This document shows positions 36,633-51,694 of a stretch of DNA of 64,000 bases, piece after piece. Both the position numbers and the translations under genes were made by a program. The notes beneath the pieces are model-generated. The model saw only the letters and a list, made by a program, of their open reading frames with translations. It was not told the origin of the DNA and searched no databases. The number at the start of each line of letters is the position of its first letter. Within the stretch, counting starts at the first letter, position 1. The DNA comes from Acanthaster planci (lineage: Eukaryota > Echinodermata > Asteroidea > Valvatida > Acanthasteridae), in assembly GCF_001949145.1 (NCBI RefSeq), contig NW_019091406.1, forward strand, positions 2,002,879-2,066,878, written 5' to 3'.

Positions 36633-39600
36633 CTGATAAAGCCCCTATTCAAAAGGTGGTATTTTTCCCCAAAGTATGTTATATAGAAATTCCATTGAGA
36701 TTGCCGAGTTGAAATGAATATTTGATAACTGAAAAATTTTGATGACCATCATCATAGAAACCATTATGCAGATAAGGAATAGGGTATATCACTTTAGGGT
36801 TCACATCGTTAGGTCCCTGTTGTCAGTTTTAACAACCAATTATCTGAAATTGGGTTATGGGGACATCGTTACATAAAGTGGATTATAGACGTTAATTAAA
36901 AAGATCAGGGGAATTGGTTTGGGGCAGAAACAATGGTTTAATATCATGCATTTTACTCACGCATGCAAATGTGCAGTGACTGCCGGATCAGAAAATATTT
37001 ACTGGAGGCAGGATGTCTGAGCAGACTACAGGAAATTAAAATTCCTCGATTTTCGTCCATGAGGGTGAAGAACAGAACAGAGCAGGAAGACCACAGGGGA
37101 TTAGCTGAGCTTGCTGTCGGGTAAGACTTTGACCCGTTTCCTCCGGGGAAAGGACATTTACTTCTTGTTGGAGAAAGTGACATTCAAATCAAAATCATTC
37201 TTTTGATTTGTGGATAGATCAAAGGGGCAGTTGTTACTCTGATGTTGTTGTAGTTTTTATTATAAATGTTAGTTCCTTTGAAGCTATGTGTGGTTTTCAA
37301 CAATGCCTAAAGCACTACAGTTTGGAAGCCCCGAAAAGGACTGGAAAAGAAATCTTCATGAAAGTTAGAAGAACAGGTATCCCAGAGGGCGAAGGCCAGG
37401 TAAACTGATGCAAGGTGAGTAACTGGACACCAAGGTAGGGACGGTGCGAGCTTGAGGTAATGACCAAGATTTGTGCCGAAAATTCTTTGGGTTGATGATT
37501 ATGGATTCTATTGTTTTGATTCTGACAGGTTAGGGGCGGCATGTGTTTCAGTGAAATTTTGTATGGCAACTGCGTTATGGTGAATTATACACAATATTTC
37601 CCCATGGTACGGACTCGTTAACAAATTTCAAGGCAAGGCATTGAAGCATTGCTTGTCTAATATCCCTTCAACATGTGAAAAAAACTCGGCTACAAGTATT
37701 CTCCGTTTGGAGCGTTACATAATCATTGACTTTAACTGCTCTTGCCTTTCTTCACGACATCCTGTCCACTTTAAATACCAATTCATACCCGGCTACCTCA
37801 ATTTTCCCAATTATCATTATTATAATTTGATCTGACGAGTTTCGGATACGGAATTATTTTGAGTGCTCGGTCATCGCAGCAAGGCACTTACTGAAATGTT
37901 AATACGATGCAGGTACGTTCTACTTGGACTGGTATATCTCCCGTCCTGGTGATTATGGAACAGGGTTGGGGCCGTGTCATTTTTCTCACCGATTCGCTCA
38001 GTTTGAGCAGATGTCAATATTAATAATTGACTACAATGGGGGTGGGGGCACACGACAGGCAAGTAATGCCACAACTGACAGGGCCCTCGGATTGTAGTGA
38101 ATGACTTCAAATTAGCGTTTGTCATTCCGCCTGTCTGGCTGTCTGTTTGTAGCGCTAAACCCTTCAATTCAGTTGTAAGAGGGGGAGAGCCGCCATAGAA
38201 TCTAACAACAAAGTAAGGAATGGATATTCTAGGAGGTCGCTCCGAAAATACGTCGTGCTATACATACACTGAAGTTTTGTTTCGCCAAAGAACGACAGAC
38301 TGCAAATGCACGCATTAAAATGTCTCCCTTGAGTGCTACATTTCCTCGTCATAGACAATTCCGGATCATATGATTACAATTAGAATTATTGTTTGCCATA
38401 TAAACTACCCTTTTCTCCCAGGGTTTTCTTCACCATTTTAATGTCTTCCACTTCCCAATGTAGTAAGAAAGGAATTCTAAATCACTTCAACATTACCCAA
38501 TAATGAGCAAAATGTTAACCTGTAACTGGCGAGTGAGGAGAAACCCGAAAAGCCAGAATTATGCTTTCCTCCAGCATGTTACTACCACTTGTCCTTCTTT
38601 CCTTGCCTGTGCTGATTGAGTAAAAATTGTTGGGCTCTTAAAATAACTGAATTATCGTGTTCGCCAAAAGAATTTGAACCATTACTTGTAAGAAGCTGAT
38701 TACTGCTTGTGACGGGCTCCCCAAAATACTGTGATTAGCCCCCCCCCAAAAAAAGTGTCTCAGGTTTCTGGTCAGCGCGCACGTCGCCCTAGACCTGCGC
38801 GTCGGCAAAACAAGAAAAGTTTTTTATTTGATGTAGGCCTAATCTTAAAAACTTGCTTAATCGACTGAAATCCTGCTACTGTGTAATTGTAACGTGTTTT
38901 TGGTGGGGTACGGTTGAGTAATATGTACAATAAAGGAGTCCCATGCAGTTCCCCGTACATTAATTAGTCGGGCACTCGTTTACAGATGACGTCATTTCTG
39001 TATTAAACATTTACATCTGAGAACCAGATGCCCTGTGTACATGTACTAGCTGAAACTGCTTTTAAACAGTAAAAATGAGGGGGCCAGTCTATTTTTAGTG
39101 TTGGTAGCGGCTGGAGTTACGAGCGCATGCAGTCGCAATGGACATCGCGCGTTATCGTACATCGTAAATTTTCCAGAAAAAAAAAGTGGGGGGGGGGAAG
39201 GCAGCGTCGCCGCACCATTTTTGGAGCTAGCTCGTCACCAGAAACCATTTTTTTTTTACCTTAACCTCTACAACCGGTACGTGCACGAGTACGAGGTGGT
39301 GCAACATGGACCATTTTCGACAAACGATCCGTAAAAGTCGGGTTCAGTCCTCAACGAGAGCTGGAACTTAGTTCCCATTTTCCTGATATTTCGTGAGCTT
39401 ATGTGGTTTAAGATCAAGAGGAGGCATTTTGGCTATGAACTGATGCCACTTTGACATTGGCGTTCTCAACATGAACAGGTGTAGAGCATAAAAATTGATC
39501 CAAGAAATGTTCCATTCACTGTAATGCACGTTGACTTCAAGTGCCCATTGTTTTTGTTTATTTGTTTCACCCCTTTCTGTCAGGCCATTAAATTTTGTGG

Positions 39601-42600
39601 GTGAGTTATTGTTAGAGTACCGTAATTTTGTATGATTGGGTCAGTGCTATCCACACAAACGCAGGCTCCCAAAACTGCAAAGGTCACATTGACCCAATAT
39701 CTGAAAACTATAAATTTACTGTGTCATTCTCCGGGCCCGACACATTTGTCCAGCTAAAAAAAATAGATACTGAAAAGCTCGGGTACAAGAAATTGATAGC
39801 AAAATTCCGGATTCCCATTTTTGTCATTATGACCCTACAGTTTTAAAGTACGCTAAATATTGGAACTTGAGACAGGTGCATCAAGATTGCGTAATTCCAG
39901 CAGTATCAACAGACAAATTTAGGTATGTGGCCACTGCATACTCCGCAGAGGCCCCGTAAAGAGTGGAAGCATCACTCAAGTTGATATGCTTTTAAAGGGA
40001 CCATGCAATGCAATCATTTTACAACAACCCTTGAATTGCACCTTTGTGATTCAACAAATTTGGATTTCAAGGATTTTTGGTTTTGCTATTTTAATCTATT
40101 TCTGAGCTTTTCTGGTTTTAAGGCTAATGAAACTTTCCATATTCATGAGCAAGACTGTTGTTATGTCATCCAAGGCACTGAACCTGAATGTTGCGCTGGT
40201 TTGTGCACCAAAATCTGGAGGATCTTTTATATTTTGTTGTCTTAAATTTCCGTTTATTAAGTAATTTATTGTTGTGTAAGCATATACGCCAACCAGCAAG
40301 TTTTTTGAAGAATCGTTTCAATTGAGAAAATTTGGGTTTCGGAATTAGATCTTGAAAACGTGAACTGCAATGTGTCTTCCCTGATTTACATCACAGCAAC
40401 AGCGCCCTCTCTCGTCGGGAAAATACTTGTTGAAAAGTGCACTTTTTAATGAACCTAAGCCCAAAAAGATTTCAAAGAGTTTTCATACATGAAAGAAAAG
40501 TATAAAGATGCACAAAAATCTTTACAAACAGAAGTGGAGACAATGTCCCCCGTTTACATTGGGCCTATCTGAGTGATTCTACCTCCATGATCTGAGTGTG
40601 CAGTGATCACACCCGAATTCGTGCATGTAGAATGGCCCAAGTTAGGTCCCCCGTCGCTGGTGTCATGTCTTGACCGCATCTGCAACCACGAAGTCCGTTG
40701 CCTAGATGTGCCGGTGTAATGGGTAATCAAAAGTACTTTGTATCCACAATCTAGTGGTTGATGAATTTCGTCTCCTACGCTCGAGTGGCCGTGTTCTTGT
40801 GGTATAGCTTGAAAGCCAATGAAAACTGAGCATGCTGACCCCGCGAAGGTGGTTTCGTCACTGTCAAGTTGCAGATTACAAGATTAAATTAATTAACTGA
40901 TGATCAAACCAACGACAGATTTGTTCATCAAACTGTAAATGAAGTATTTTGGTCTCGATAAATATCCTAAATCCTTAATACTCTTAGTAGGGAAATTTTA
41001 TCGAAACCAGTTTCAAAGTGAAAATTGAAAAGATGTAGAGGTTCGAGAAAAGATTGCCAGCGTCAATTGTCCGTTTGTTCCATTTTTCCCGACAGCGAAA
41101 TTTGCTAGGAAACGTACAATTATTTCCGACTTATTTTGGACGATTGATAATTACCGGTATATCTGACAGACGTGCGAAAACACAAGTCAAAGGTGATGAG
41201 GGATTATTTGAACAACACACAAAGAATGTTTGCGGCAAGTTGTGTCCAGACAACTTTTGTCTTTTAGTTGAAATAAGCTATATTCCATTTGAAGACCAAG
41301 TGATAAGCAAGAAAACTGATCTGCTAAAGCAGCGTTGAAACGCGTGACGCCTCTTTCCCTGTGTAGCCGCTGTAACCGCTCAATGAACGTCCAGTTCGTA
41401 CATCCAAGGGGAAAAGTTATGATCAGCTGAATGACGGTACAACGTATAATCTGACATGTTATCCTACAACAGGTAAGTGCAAAAGCTGATATTCATGCCA
41501 TCCCTTCCCAGATTTGAAGATGATCTGACTTGAGACATTCCAACATTTGATTATCTTCCTGCTGTCTTTTACGAAGAGGTAGCGTTCCAGGCTGGGAAAT
41601 GTTATGTCTATGAACTTTGCTGAGTTATTCTTAGGGACCAATTTTGTCCCTAATAGATGTAAGAATAACGCGAAGTTTTTTTCCTTCAAATCATGGTTAA
41701 TATAAGTAGGCCAAAATAACGCATGCATGTAATAATTTTGAATCACTTGTGGTAACCCCAATTGACAAAATGTTTAGTTACGGTGTGGTTCTTGTGAAAG
41801 TGGCAGCTGGTTTATGACGAATATAATAAGGGACGAGAGAAAAGCGAGTATGCAAGATTGTAATTGAACTGAACCCGAAAATATAGACGTGGGTTCGACC
41901 TAAAGGAGGTTTCATGTTTATACGGGCAGGAAATTGAGAATGTGAACAGACCACATGATGAAAATCAACATTTTTGGATTGGCATGTCATGAGGAGCGTT
42001 CGCGTTCACTCCAAGGTTGGCGGTCTGTGCAACCTGTCATACTCAACACTCAGAATGCTACAAAAGTAGAGATCAACGCTCTCCAAACTCTAACGGACCT
42101 TAGTCGACCATTTCCGTACAGACCAGACTGCCAGCGAAGAAGCAAACCTTGTCCTCGTGTGTTTTTCTTCTAGAAGAAAGTGGAGCGAGTTGCCTTATCA
42201 GGAAAACAACCAACGGTTGTCCCCTGGTTGCGTTCTACCCACCGCTCAGAAGAATGCACGCATCCCACCTGCAGGAGATGGGTGGACGGTGTGCACCCTT
42301 TTAAATCCAATATTATTCAATACAGAATGCAACCAGAAACTTTGGACATCTGATGATGCCATCGTGATATTTAGCAGGACGCCTCTTCAGGTGTTTTCTG
42401 TAAGTACACTCAAGAGCGTTTTGAATTTATTCGCTTGACTTTGATAGTATCAAATTTCTCACATAAGACATAGACAAATGAATAAGTATTTCTGAGAAAG
42501 AAACAAAACTTGACATCATTTCCAAATAGTGGTATATAATTTTCAATAATATAAACAAAGAGATTTCAGCTTTCGTCGGCAGCTGTCGACTGCGTCAGTG

Positions 42601-44436
42601 GTTGGTAGGGTTTCACCAGGTGACGTCACATGATTTACGGCTGGGCCATTTCAAAGGAGAATTCCCCAAGTGCCAATATGAGTAGACCTTTATATGATAT
42701 CCATCTACGAGAAGGTTATACGCTTTCGTTTGAAAACTTTACGACAGGGACGAAGTTGACTCTTTACAAAATTATGGCCTTTTGTGAGTTGTTCGGTCAA
42801 CACTTTAAATTTGTGCTCTTTTCACTGAATGGCTTCATATGAGCATTTGATGCAAAAATTTGTCCTTAATAACTGTAAGTAGATTCTATCAGTAAAATGT
42901 CTCTTTTACCTCCACTCCCAAAAAAAATCCTCTTGAGGGTGTGAGGGGCACTGGCGTGGTTGTACCCCTTGTTACCCAATGCCCTTTGATTGATCACGGA
43001 TGAATATTTCATGTCCATGTAAGTGTACGTACGTAAAATAATGGCAGTCTTGCCAGTTATCTCTCTCCAATAGTACGTTGTTTCCTGGTATTGCTTGGAA
43101 CAAATCTTACAGCGTCTGACTTCTTTTCTGCACGTAATTTTAATTTTTCACGTATTTTTTTCTTTTTCATGCAGTTGTTCAACATTTGCATGTATCGTAG
43201 TTTTAGTCTGAAACTTTGAGGATTAAGTTGTTCTTATTTTCCAGCAGGAGAACGTCATAGGCCCTAAATTTGTATTTTCAGAATTTTTTTGTCACTGGAA
43301 ATGTTTCCTTAAGTCTATAAAGTTCTTTTGCAAACACAATCTACACAGACGTTCTTGGTGTACTTCCAGCTAAGAACCATTCGGTTATCATGATCGGTTC
43401 TCTAATTAAAAAAAGATGAAATAGTCCTAGAAAATGAATGGTTAAATTAATTCTACTTTGTTGAAACCACGGCAAATTAAACAAACCATCCACCCACAAT
43501 TAGGAAATAATTGGTTTGGATTATTAATAAAGAATTCTGTGGGGCCAACATGGGCATACAGCAACTTTTCATGACCCGTTGGCATGTCGTTCCGTTTGCT
43601 GCAGACAGGACCCGGGGAGGAAATTTGTGAAATTATGCTCCAAGGGTTGTGGAGGACCTTGAACTCCATGGAAAGAGAATTCTGTTAACAGCTGCAAATA
43701 ACTCATCCAAGCCCACCTCAACCCCACTTATAACAGAAATTCTTGCCAGACTTCTGCCATACATTTTGTATAATTCATTTGAAAGCAGGTTAACTTGGTT
43801 TTCATAGACCCAATTGTTTTCTTCAGTGTAACAAAATGAGAATGCTTTACTGAATCATGCAGAGGAACTCCAGCTAGCCTAAGATTTAATATTTTCTATT
43901 TACTGTTTCAAAGTTAGGAATTTGGGTCGGAAACAGATTTTAAATTGCAAACCAAGTGCACTTGTACACTGCAAGTATCTAAATGTCTTCGTTAGCCTCT
44001 GTATGTGACCGTGCTACCTTGTTCAAATAGACCTGGGGCTTGAAACCATTGAAAAAATAACTTGGCTCACAGAGGTTCACATAACTGTTTTATCTCATAC
44101 ATGCAACTATGCTTGTTTCGAATTTTTCCCCTTCTGGAAAAACCTTATGAACAAGTTGTTTGTTAGAGTTTGTTATTTGCAAGTGGGGATTGAAATAAAT
44201 TATTAACACTATTAATAACAGACGGAACCTTCTGCTGTTATTCTGGGTTGGTCAAAGCGCCTTTGCAACTTATTTCAGAAGTGTGTTTCAGGAAAAAAAT
44301 AACACAACTTCCTGTTACTTGTCACAACCTTAGTGATTTGCGATCGACAATTTCTGATTTCGCAGGAGAAATAACACATATGAAATAACGCAAACTCTCG
44401 GAAATCTGAGATATTTTTATATATAATATTTTGTAA
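36633..44436. other. no gene recognised
   Basis: AT-rich sequence with C/A junction 38739-38754, A- and G-runs at 39179-39199, and scattered frames below 100 codons. No exon with both splice signals and codon bias was found. No tRNA found. Confidence 0.5.
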
Positions 44437-44473
44437 AAAACAAACAAACCAACAAACAAACAAACAAACCAAA
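44437..44473. repeat. (AAAC)n microsatellite
   Basis: About nine units of CAAA with two CAAACC interruptions. Low-complexity repeat. Confidence 0.9.
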
Positions 44474-47400
44474 AAGGTTCTTGCTGTCATCGTTAATGTG
44501 AAGCTGTAAATATATCACTGACAGATTTGTGCTATTTTACTCAGGTCATACTTATTACAATTATTCAGCAAACATAAAATGTTATTTTCTCAAGTAAGGT
44601 CATTCAGTGTATCGAGTTTTCATGTTGTAATAGGGGTATGACCTTTTGTCTACCAATACTCACCTACCAAAAATCAGAAAACGACCTCCCACAGGTTCAG
44701 GCCTGCTTGAAGAAGGATGGCGTATTGATCGTTGGCGGGAACCGCGTCGTCCAGGAAATATCTTGTAATTGCTGATGGCTGGACCAATGCGGAATCGGAT
44801 TACACTTGCAATTAATCCATATTTGTCGAGCATGAGACAGCATAAATCAAGACAGATATTTATTCGGTGCGTCCTCGAGCGTGTGCAGGGGGGGGGCGGA
44901 TCGACCGATTCCACTGCCACTTGCACAAATAAGACACTGGCACCACGCAGACCACAATGCCCGAAACAGGCTCCAATCCTTTTCCCCCGTTTTTCTACTT
45001 GTCACTGGTTATTACCAGAACTGAAGGATAATTTTTGTGTAACATAAATCCTGAAATTTAGACCTAGTAATTATCGTTAATGAAAAATTGAAAGATGATA
45101 TTTCTGATTCTCTTTTTGTCCTACGCACCGCTTTTTGAAGAGTAACTCTACACATGTCAAAAGTCCACGTAGAAATTTTCTTGCCGTGTGCAGTTACGTG
45201 GTGTGTAATATAGTTGAAACAAAACCCTTTCTGATTTGAAATGCTTTCTTCAGAAACCGATATTTACTAGACTGTTATTTTCACATGGGCCATAATTATT
45301 AGCAAAAAATCAGAGCAATTCATACGGATCTATTCTACTTTATGACTATCGCTTTAAGCAGTCATCGCGAAATTAATTTTTCTGGACCTTTTTAAACCCA
45401 CCCTGCACGCACTTTACTCAAAACATTTCCCCTTTGACAACTATAGCAAGTGATATCATTCATTCTTTTTAAAGCATATAACGTAAAAACGTAAAAAGGA
45501 AATCTTAACCCCCCCCCAAAAAAAGATTGTAAATCAGTATAGACATTTTCGGGTTTAAGAGGGGGCTGCATTGTTGACATTAGGTCAGAAACTGGTGTTT
45601 TCCGCAAACATTAAGGTAGGAAGGCCTTTAGCAGGATGTTTAGAGATTGTTTGGGAGAGACCTTAAGCCTGTCGGTTTTGCCCGATAGGCTTGCAGGCCA
45701 GTTTTCTTCCCTCGTAGAGACAGTAAAAAAGGAAACTAGGCGATTGATATACATGTACTCAGTAAAAGTGGCATTTAAATTTGAGTAGTTGTTTTCAATA
45801 ATTTAAAGTCTGGTTTATCTTGCCAGTCTAAAGTTTCCCAGGAGAATTTGGTAGTCAGGTTGCCGTTTGGTTTTAAATACCAGGATATGGGAGAAAATCC
45901 ATTTTGGAGAAATAAATGAATATCTATGGTCAAAAATATTGTTTTTTATAATACAGCTTGTCAATTCAAGGCAGCGTCTGCAGACCTGCTACTGAACTTC
46001 AAGGAGGGGCAATTGTCAAAGGGTACAAAGTCTGGATGAGAAGGCTTGAAACCCAAATTAGATTCCACCAAAATCATTCAATGCCACGAAGCTAAAAGCA
46101 AATATAACGTCACGCAACATTTACAGCGAATTTCGCTCGAGTTGAAAATGTGTTCAACTTTGGTGAATTTGCATCAAGAATAGTTGATCCAACGTCTCAA
46201 AATCGCGTTGGTGCTCACCTTCTCGCCAAGTGTGAACCGGCCTGTAAGATTGTCGTGTCTCGACAACATTCATGTGTTTCACAGATCTAATATCGGGCAT
46301 ATGAAATAACTAAAATGCATGGTGTATTGTCGTGTATAAAACAAGGGTGTGAATAGCGTAGTTCACACTTTATGTGCACCGATTTTAGCCCGTGGAATTG
46401 AGACATGCTCTCAACGACCTTAGATTAGATTTGCTTGAAACTGAAGCTGCTGACGACTCGGTCGAACGGTGATTGGGAAATGTCAAGCAATTCTGCCAGA
46501 TATCATTTAAACTTACTCCAAGATTGAAAATCATATCTGTAACCTCTCACGACTCTCAAGCCGATGGTTCGCTTGCTCAGTTTGTGGCGATGCCGGTGAC
46601 GTCACCCACCAACCAATAACAGAAATATCTGGCTTCCCTTTCCTGCTCCATGGAGTCCCTGGGTCCTTGCTCTATGCTGAGAGGCAGAGGTGTAAACATC
46701 ACGTAAACATCCCCCTTCATTATTTACAGACGTGGCCAAGTGGCTCCATAAATCTTCATCAACCACCTTACGCGCCCCGAGTCCACTTAAACACATACCG
46801 AATGTTTACTGTATCAGTGTTCATCCGGGTTATTTTATTACTGTTTTGACTTGCATATTCAAGCGTTTCAACCATTTAATGTGGCACGATGAATCACTGA
46901 TTGAATTGTTTATGTGTCCATGCAGTCTAAGATATTAGAAATTGTGGATATAGGTGTTGCGAATTTCTCTGTAAACATCTCAAAAATAATTGTACGTATC
47001 AAGTCCATGTGTCCGAAGGCAGGAACTTTTCCCATCAACATTGGTGCAATAGGTAAGCCCATCCAAAAGCCAATGGTAAAATCCTGAGTCGCACCTTTCA
47101 ATGGTTGATTTGGAAGTGGGTGTACCTCTTAATGCCACATGAGCGGATAATTGCCAAAATATTGCATGTCTAAAGGACTTCCTTTGTATGGACATCAACC
47201 AGAGATACGAGCAGTGTAAATATAGAATGATTTACTGATGTTCCCTGTTAATTAAATCACCTGTTATCTTGTATATTACGTTCTCTGAAGCACGCATCAA
47301 TCTGAAGGATGATTCTGAACACGCTTTACTCGCCCCCACTCCTCCATACCGACACTCCATACTTCCCCCAAACACCAAATGCTTAATCCCTGGTATCTTG

Positions 47401-50400
47401 CAATCTTGCAAAGGATACGATTCCAGTGTCCTGTTATCTCTTTGACATTTAACAAATCTGGTCGTTGACATTTGGCGGTTATTTAATATAGAACACTCCT
47501 CCGCAGAGACATTCGCACCTTCTCTTACAAAATAGAAAATGGAAAGAAAATTCGAGAAAGTGTTTGCTTTATAAGATGTCCAGATCGTTCAGCACTCCTC
47601 CCTAAAAAAATTCTAATTTTCCTTTTTTTGGTATGGTGCAGCAAATATATATGTATTTATATCCGTATGTTTACTGTAAATAAAGTTTGCATTTTTTTGC
47701 TCACAGTTTATTGTCCCCCCTTTCTCCAATATTTGCCAGGTTGTTGGTTCTTTTTATTTCGGACCACTATAGCGGATTTGAGCCTGATTTACATTCAAGT
47801 TATTTTATTATGGTTGCGTTTTCATTTTTCATTGTGTTTTCATCGTTGCTTCTATTTCGGACATGTCTGGTGTTTCAACTGATTGAGATTTCTTTCTTTT
47901 CCTTTTTTTTCCCAGGTGGAAGGGAGGCTGGTGCTTGGATGAGAGATAACAAGTGGTATTAGGTCATAATTCATTGTCGTCAGACTAAACTTTCCTGCCA
48001 ATCACGATTACACATGTCATTTAAACACCAGTTAGTAATTAACAGTGTTCATTTGCTGTGCCAACCCCCCCCTGCAATCTAAGACTATTCAGAAGCAGGT
48101 GTATGGACACTAATGCATTAGTCACGCTGACGAAAGCAACGTTGACAAAAACAAAACCAGATCTTGCAGGAGAGGATTTTGAGTGTTGATCCTGGGCGCA
48201 ATTTCGGTCACCCCAGCCGTCCAAAAGGGGGCAAAGAGGCACATGCAAGGTGTAATATCAGGCTGCCATTACTAGACGGGGTTGTAATGAGAAGGAAATG
48301 TAGCAGGTGCATTGGGCGATAATGTTTCTGCTGAAAAACATGCGTGCTACCTGAAAATACAAGGCGAAGTGTTATCGATCATATGCAACTTTGTTGAATT
48401 TGCTTCAAGGAAAGCAGCCGGCAAGATGAAATTGAAAGGTGAACAACCGGCGAGACAAAAAGTCGTCAAAGATGCAAGTGCAAATCAAAATTAATTATAG
48501 ATACAAGCATTTTATCATTTTTTTGTGAATTACGTCAAAGGTTTTGACATACCCTTTCAAAGGACGTACACGGGGGGGGGGACTCGAATGACCACCCTCT
48601 AATCCTCTGGGGAAAAACCCTGGTTATATTCAGAGATATTTAGCATGCCCCGCACCCCCTTGTCTGGGGATCCCCGAATCTTGGGTTACTCTTTGGGGAT
48701 CCCACAGACGTTGCGTTTTGACCCACCCCATCTGTTAATTCTGGATACGCTCCTACTTTAACTCTAAAAGAACCAGGGGCAGAATTATTCACCCCCAACA
48801 TTTTCTCAGTATTTTTGCAATGATATTTTGCAGTGGTAAGAAACATGCACTTAAATCTTTCCGCTCATTTCGTAGGTAAATTTAAACTGCTCCACGTATT
48901 TTATGTATGCATAATGTTATACAGCTTTGCAAGAGTCACTTTGTCACTTAAAACAAATAATAATCTCGCTGTTACCTAAGTAATTGAATCTTTGAACTGA
49001 AAACGACAAGCTTATGAAAACAAACTGCCCCCGACATTGCATACCGTTGCGAGATATATAGAATAACTTGCGCTTCAGGTATTTACAGCAAAACTCAGTT
49101 TTTGTAGTATGACCTGACATTATTACCGCGTTCTCAATTGTTGACCTGAGCAAAAAGGAAATATTTGAATTGATATTTGAACAGGGTTCTCTTTTGGTGG
49201 AGAACGACAATAACGAGATCAAAGGTAACCACTAATTGATGGAGACAAACCTCAAGCGGCATCTGCCACCGTTGCAGAGTGCAAATACAAACAGCGACTA
49301 ACGACAGTAACTGAGAAACGGCCACCAATGACTAAGGAATCAAAGGAACAGAGGTTTGCTCTGGTTTGTGACACCGTTCACTGGTAGTTTTTCGATACAT
49401 AACGACAGGCCTTCAACGTTGTATAATATATATTAAGCGAATTCACTTCTTCCAATTGCTCAGTTACATAAAATTGTGATCATTGTATAACAGCAATTTG
49501 TGCGTGGCACTTCTTGCCGTCGACTTGTCCAAGTTCCCAAAAACTTTACTCCCTTAGTGGGATAGATCTTTGATTTTATACAATACAATATATGATATCC
49601 AAGGTCTTTTCCTCCTCATATCTGAAGCCTGTACTTTAATTCAGTTCGGTTGTATTTTCTTTCGTCAGCACCTCTCTCTAAAATAACATCATATTAAGCT
49701 TTCAGCTTGATGGTTTATTTATGAGATCTTCTTTTAATTTGTATCACCACACTTATTATCAACGCATCAGATTTGCTTGTATTTACACCGAAATCTGTCA
49801 AATCGTCTTTTTTGTATACCAGTTCAAGCTCACTTTAAAAAAAACCACTGGTTAGCGACTGCCGGTCTTGTAGTCTATTTCGTCATAGGTAATTTTTGTG
49901 AACATGAAAATGTTGCACAAATAATGACCAACGTGTTTATTATTAAACATTATTTTCATTTTTAGTCTGTCAATGATAGCAATTTTCACTCCATTCATCA
50001 TGCAAATTCCTACTAAAACTTAAAAAGTGGTGGTTATTTTTTCAGAATTAATTGAAAAGATAACGACTAGTATGTTGCTTTTTTTGGGAAGGCTACAAGG
50101 AGTCTTTATCACAGCGTTCCATAGTTATTACTGGCGTCATCGTCTCAGTCAGTCATAATGGTCGTCCTAAGATCAGTACTTGGATGATATTTGAAGCTCC
50201 ATTTCTACTAGATCGGTAGACCACCTGCCATTGCACGACCCGCAAAGTAGCGTGGAGTAGCGACGACAGCAGCTTCATCAATCAAACAGCCAGAAGAGAT
50301 GAGGTTTCTAGGGTGACAGCATTTCTTCGCGAGCGGCACAGGTTCAGTTCTGGATCCGTCCCCTTATTTGGAAATAATGGCGATGACGTCTTAAGTCTTC

Positions 50401-51690
50401 CTCTTTTTTCTTCAGGATGAACTCAATGTCATTTTGTTGGCTAAATGAGAAGATAATTGAAGATAAATTTATTTCATATTCAGGCAAAGACACAACGTTC
50501 ATGTGGCACACTTAATACAATAGTAGCCTACATTGCACGCTACATGCCCAATATTTGTCTGTGGCACCGCTGAATGTTGGCATGTGGCTCTGAAGTAGCT
50601 GTTTGGTGATAATTAAATTGAAAAAAAATAGTTTTTCTTGACTGCTGGGTTTTTGCCAGTGACAACCGCGACGCTTAGACAAGCTTTTTTTTTTAGAGAA
50701 AAAGGAAAACTTGCTTTGCATTGTTCAGTAGGATTAAACCTGGCAATGTTGTCGAGGAAAGCGTGCTTTGCCGTCTTGTGGAAACACGTGTGCGATTTGA
50801 TCATTTTGCATTACATACACAAACGGAATGAAAGGTCCCAAGCGATGAGTTATAGTCAGACTTGTCTTTTGAGCAACTTTTACTCTTCTTCGATGCAGCC
50901 TTTTGGAGTTATGTTAATTGAAGGTATACGTTTTAAACATTTTAAATTTTCATGCTTTCCCAGACAACAGAGGACGCTGTTCAGTCGATATGTTTCTCTG
51001 TTCAAATGTGGACCCCAAATTTGCTCACTGAAATTTTTACTTAGAACAGGAAAATATTATAAAGAAAAACAGTTGTTTTGTACAAAAATCAAGCCTCAAT
51101 GAGGTTTTCTTCCGGAAATTGTATTTTTTCTCATGAGTATGTGGATTGCATCGGTACAAACCAACAGGGCACCAAAATACCGTTTAGAACAGCAAAATAA
51201 AATTTGAAAGATAAGGGTGTGTTTTGAGGCTTGTCGTTAGAAAAGGACATTGCAGGCACTAAATATGTTTGAGACAATAAAAGATGCCTAAAACTGCTTG
51301 CCGCGCTATGTGAGCTGCTAAAGAAATATTGAAACCTTACTGTGCGTATGACACCATCAGAGACTTTGTCAAAGGCAAAAGAAAATTATTGGCACTTTCT
51401 ATGTTTTTTCCTTTAAACAGATTTTGCATGGATCGCCAAGTCCTTCAAATAATACGAGTTTGACATAGAGAATTTCATGTTCACCTCAGGCTGTTGTCAG
51501 GTAGCATTACATTGGACAGAGAAAAAGTCTTCTACTTCAAGTTAAGAAAAATCAATCTTAAGCGGTTCATACATGACCCTCGCTGAGTCACCTTTTTGGC
51601 TTGCCTTCCTGTGATGAGCGAAGATAATGGCTCACTTTGCTGTTCTTGTCACACCCAATTAGCGTCGCCTGCACGCAACGCACCTAAAAG
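44474..51690. other. no gene recognised
   Basis: Contains a foldback at 45665-45692 (AAGCCTGTCGG / CCGATAGGCTT, one mismatch), the C/A junction at 45509-45524 and a G/C-run-rich, transposon-like debris patch at 48568-48760. The 154-codon plus frame at 50638-51102 has no domain, no signal peptide and ordinary flanks; I regard it as chance. Confidence 0.45.
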
Positions 51691-51694
51691 TCCA

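Noticed and set aside
48568-48760. Possible hAT-like element (CTGGATACGCTCC near 48741)
   Set aside because: Ends and target duplication could not be defined; only loosely similar to known terminal sequences.
50638-51102. 154-codon open frame on the plus strand
   Set aside because: No domain, signal peptide, splice support or codon bias.
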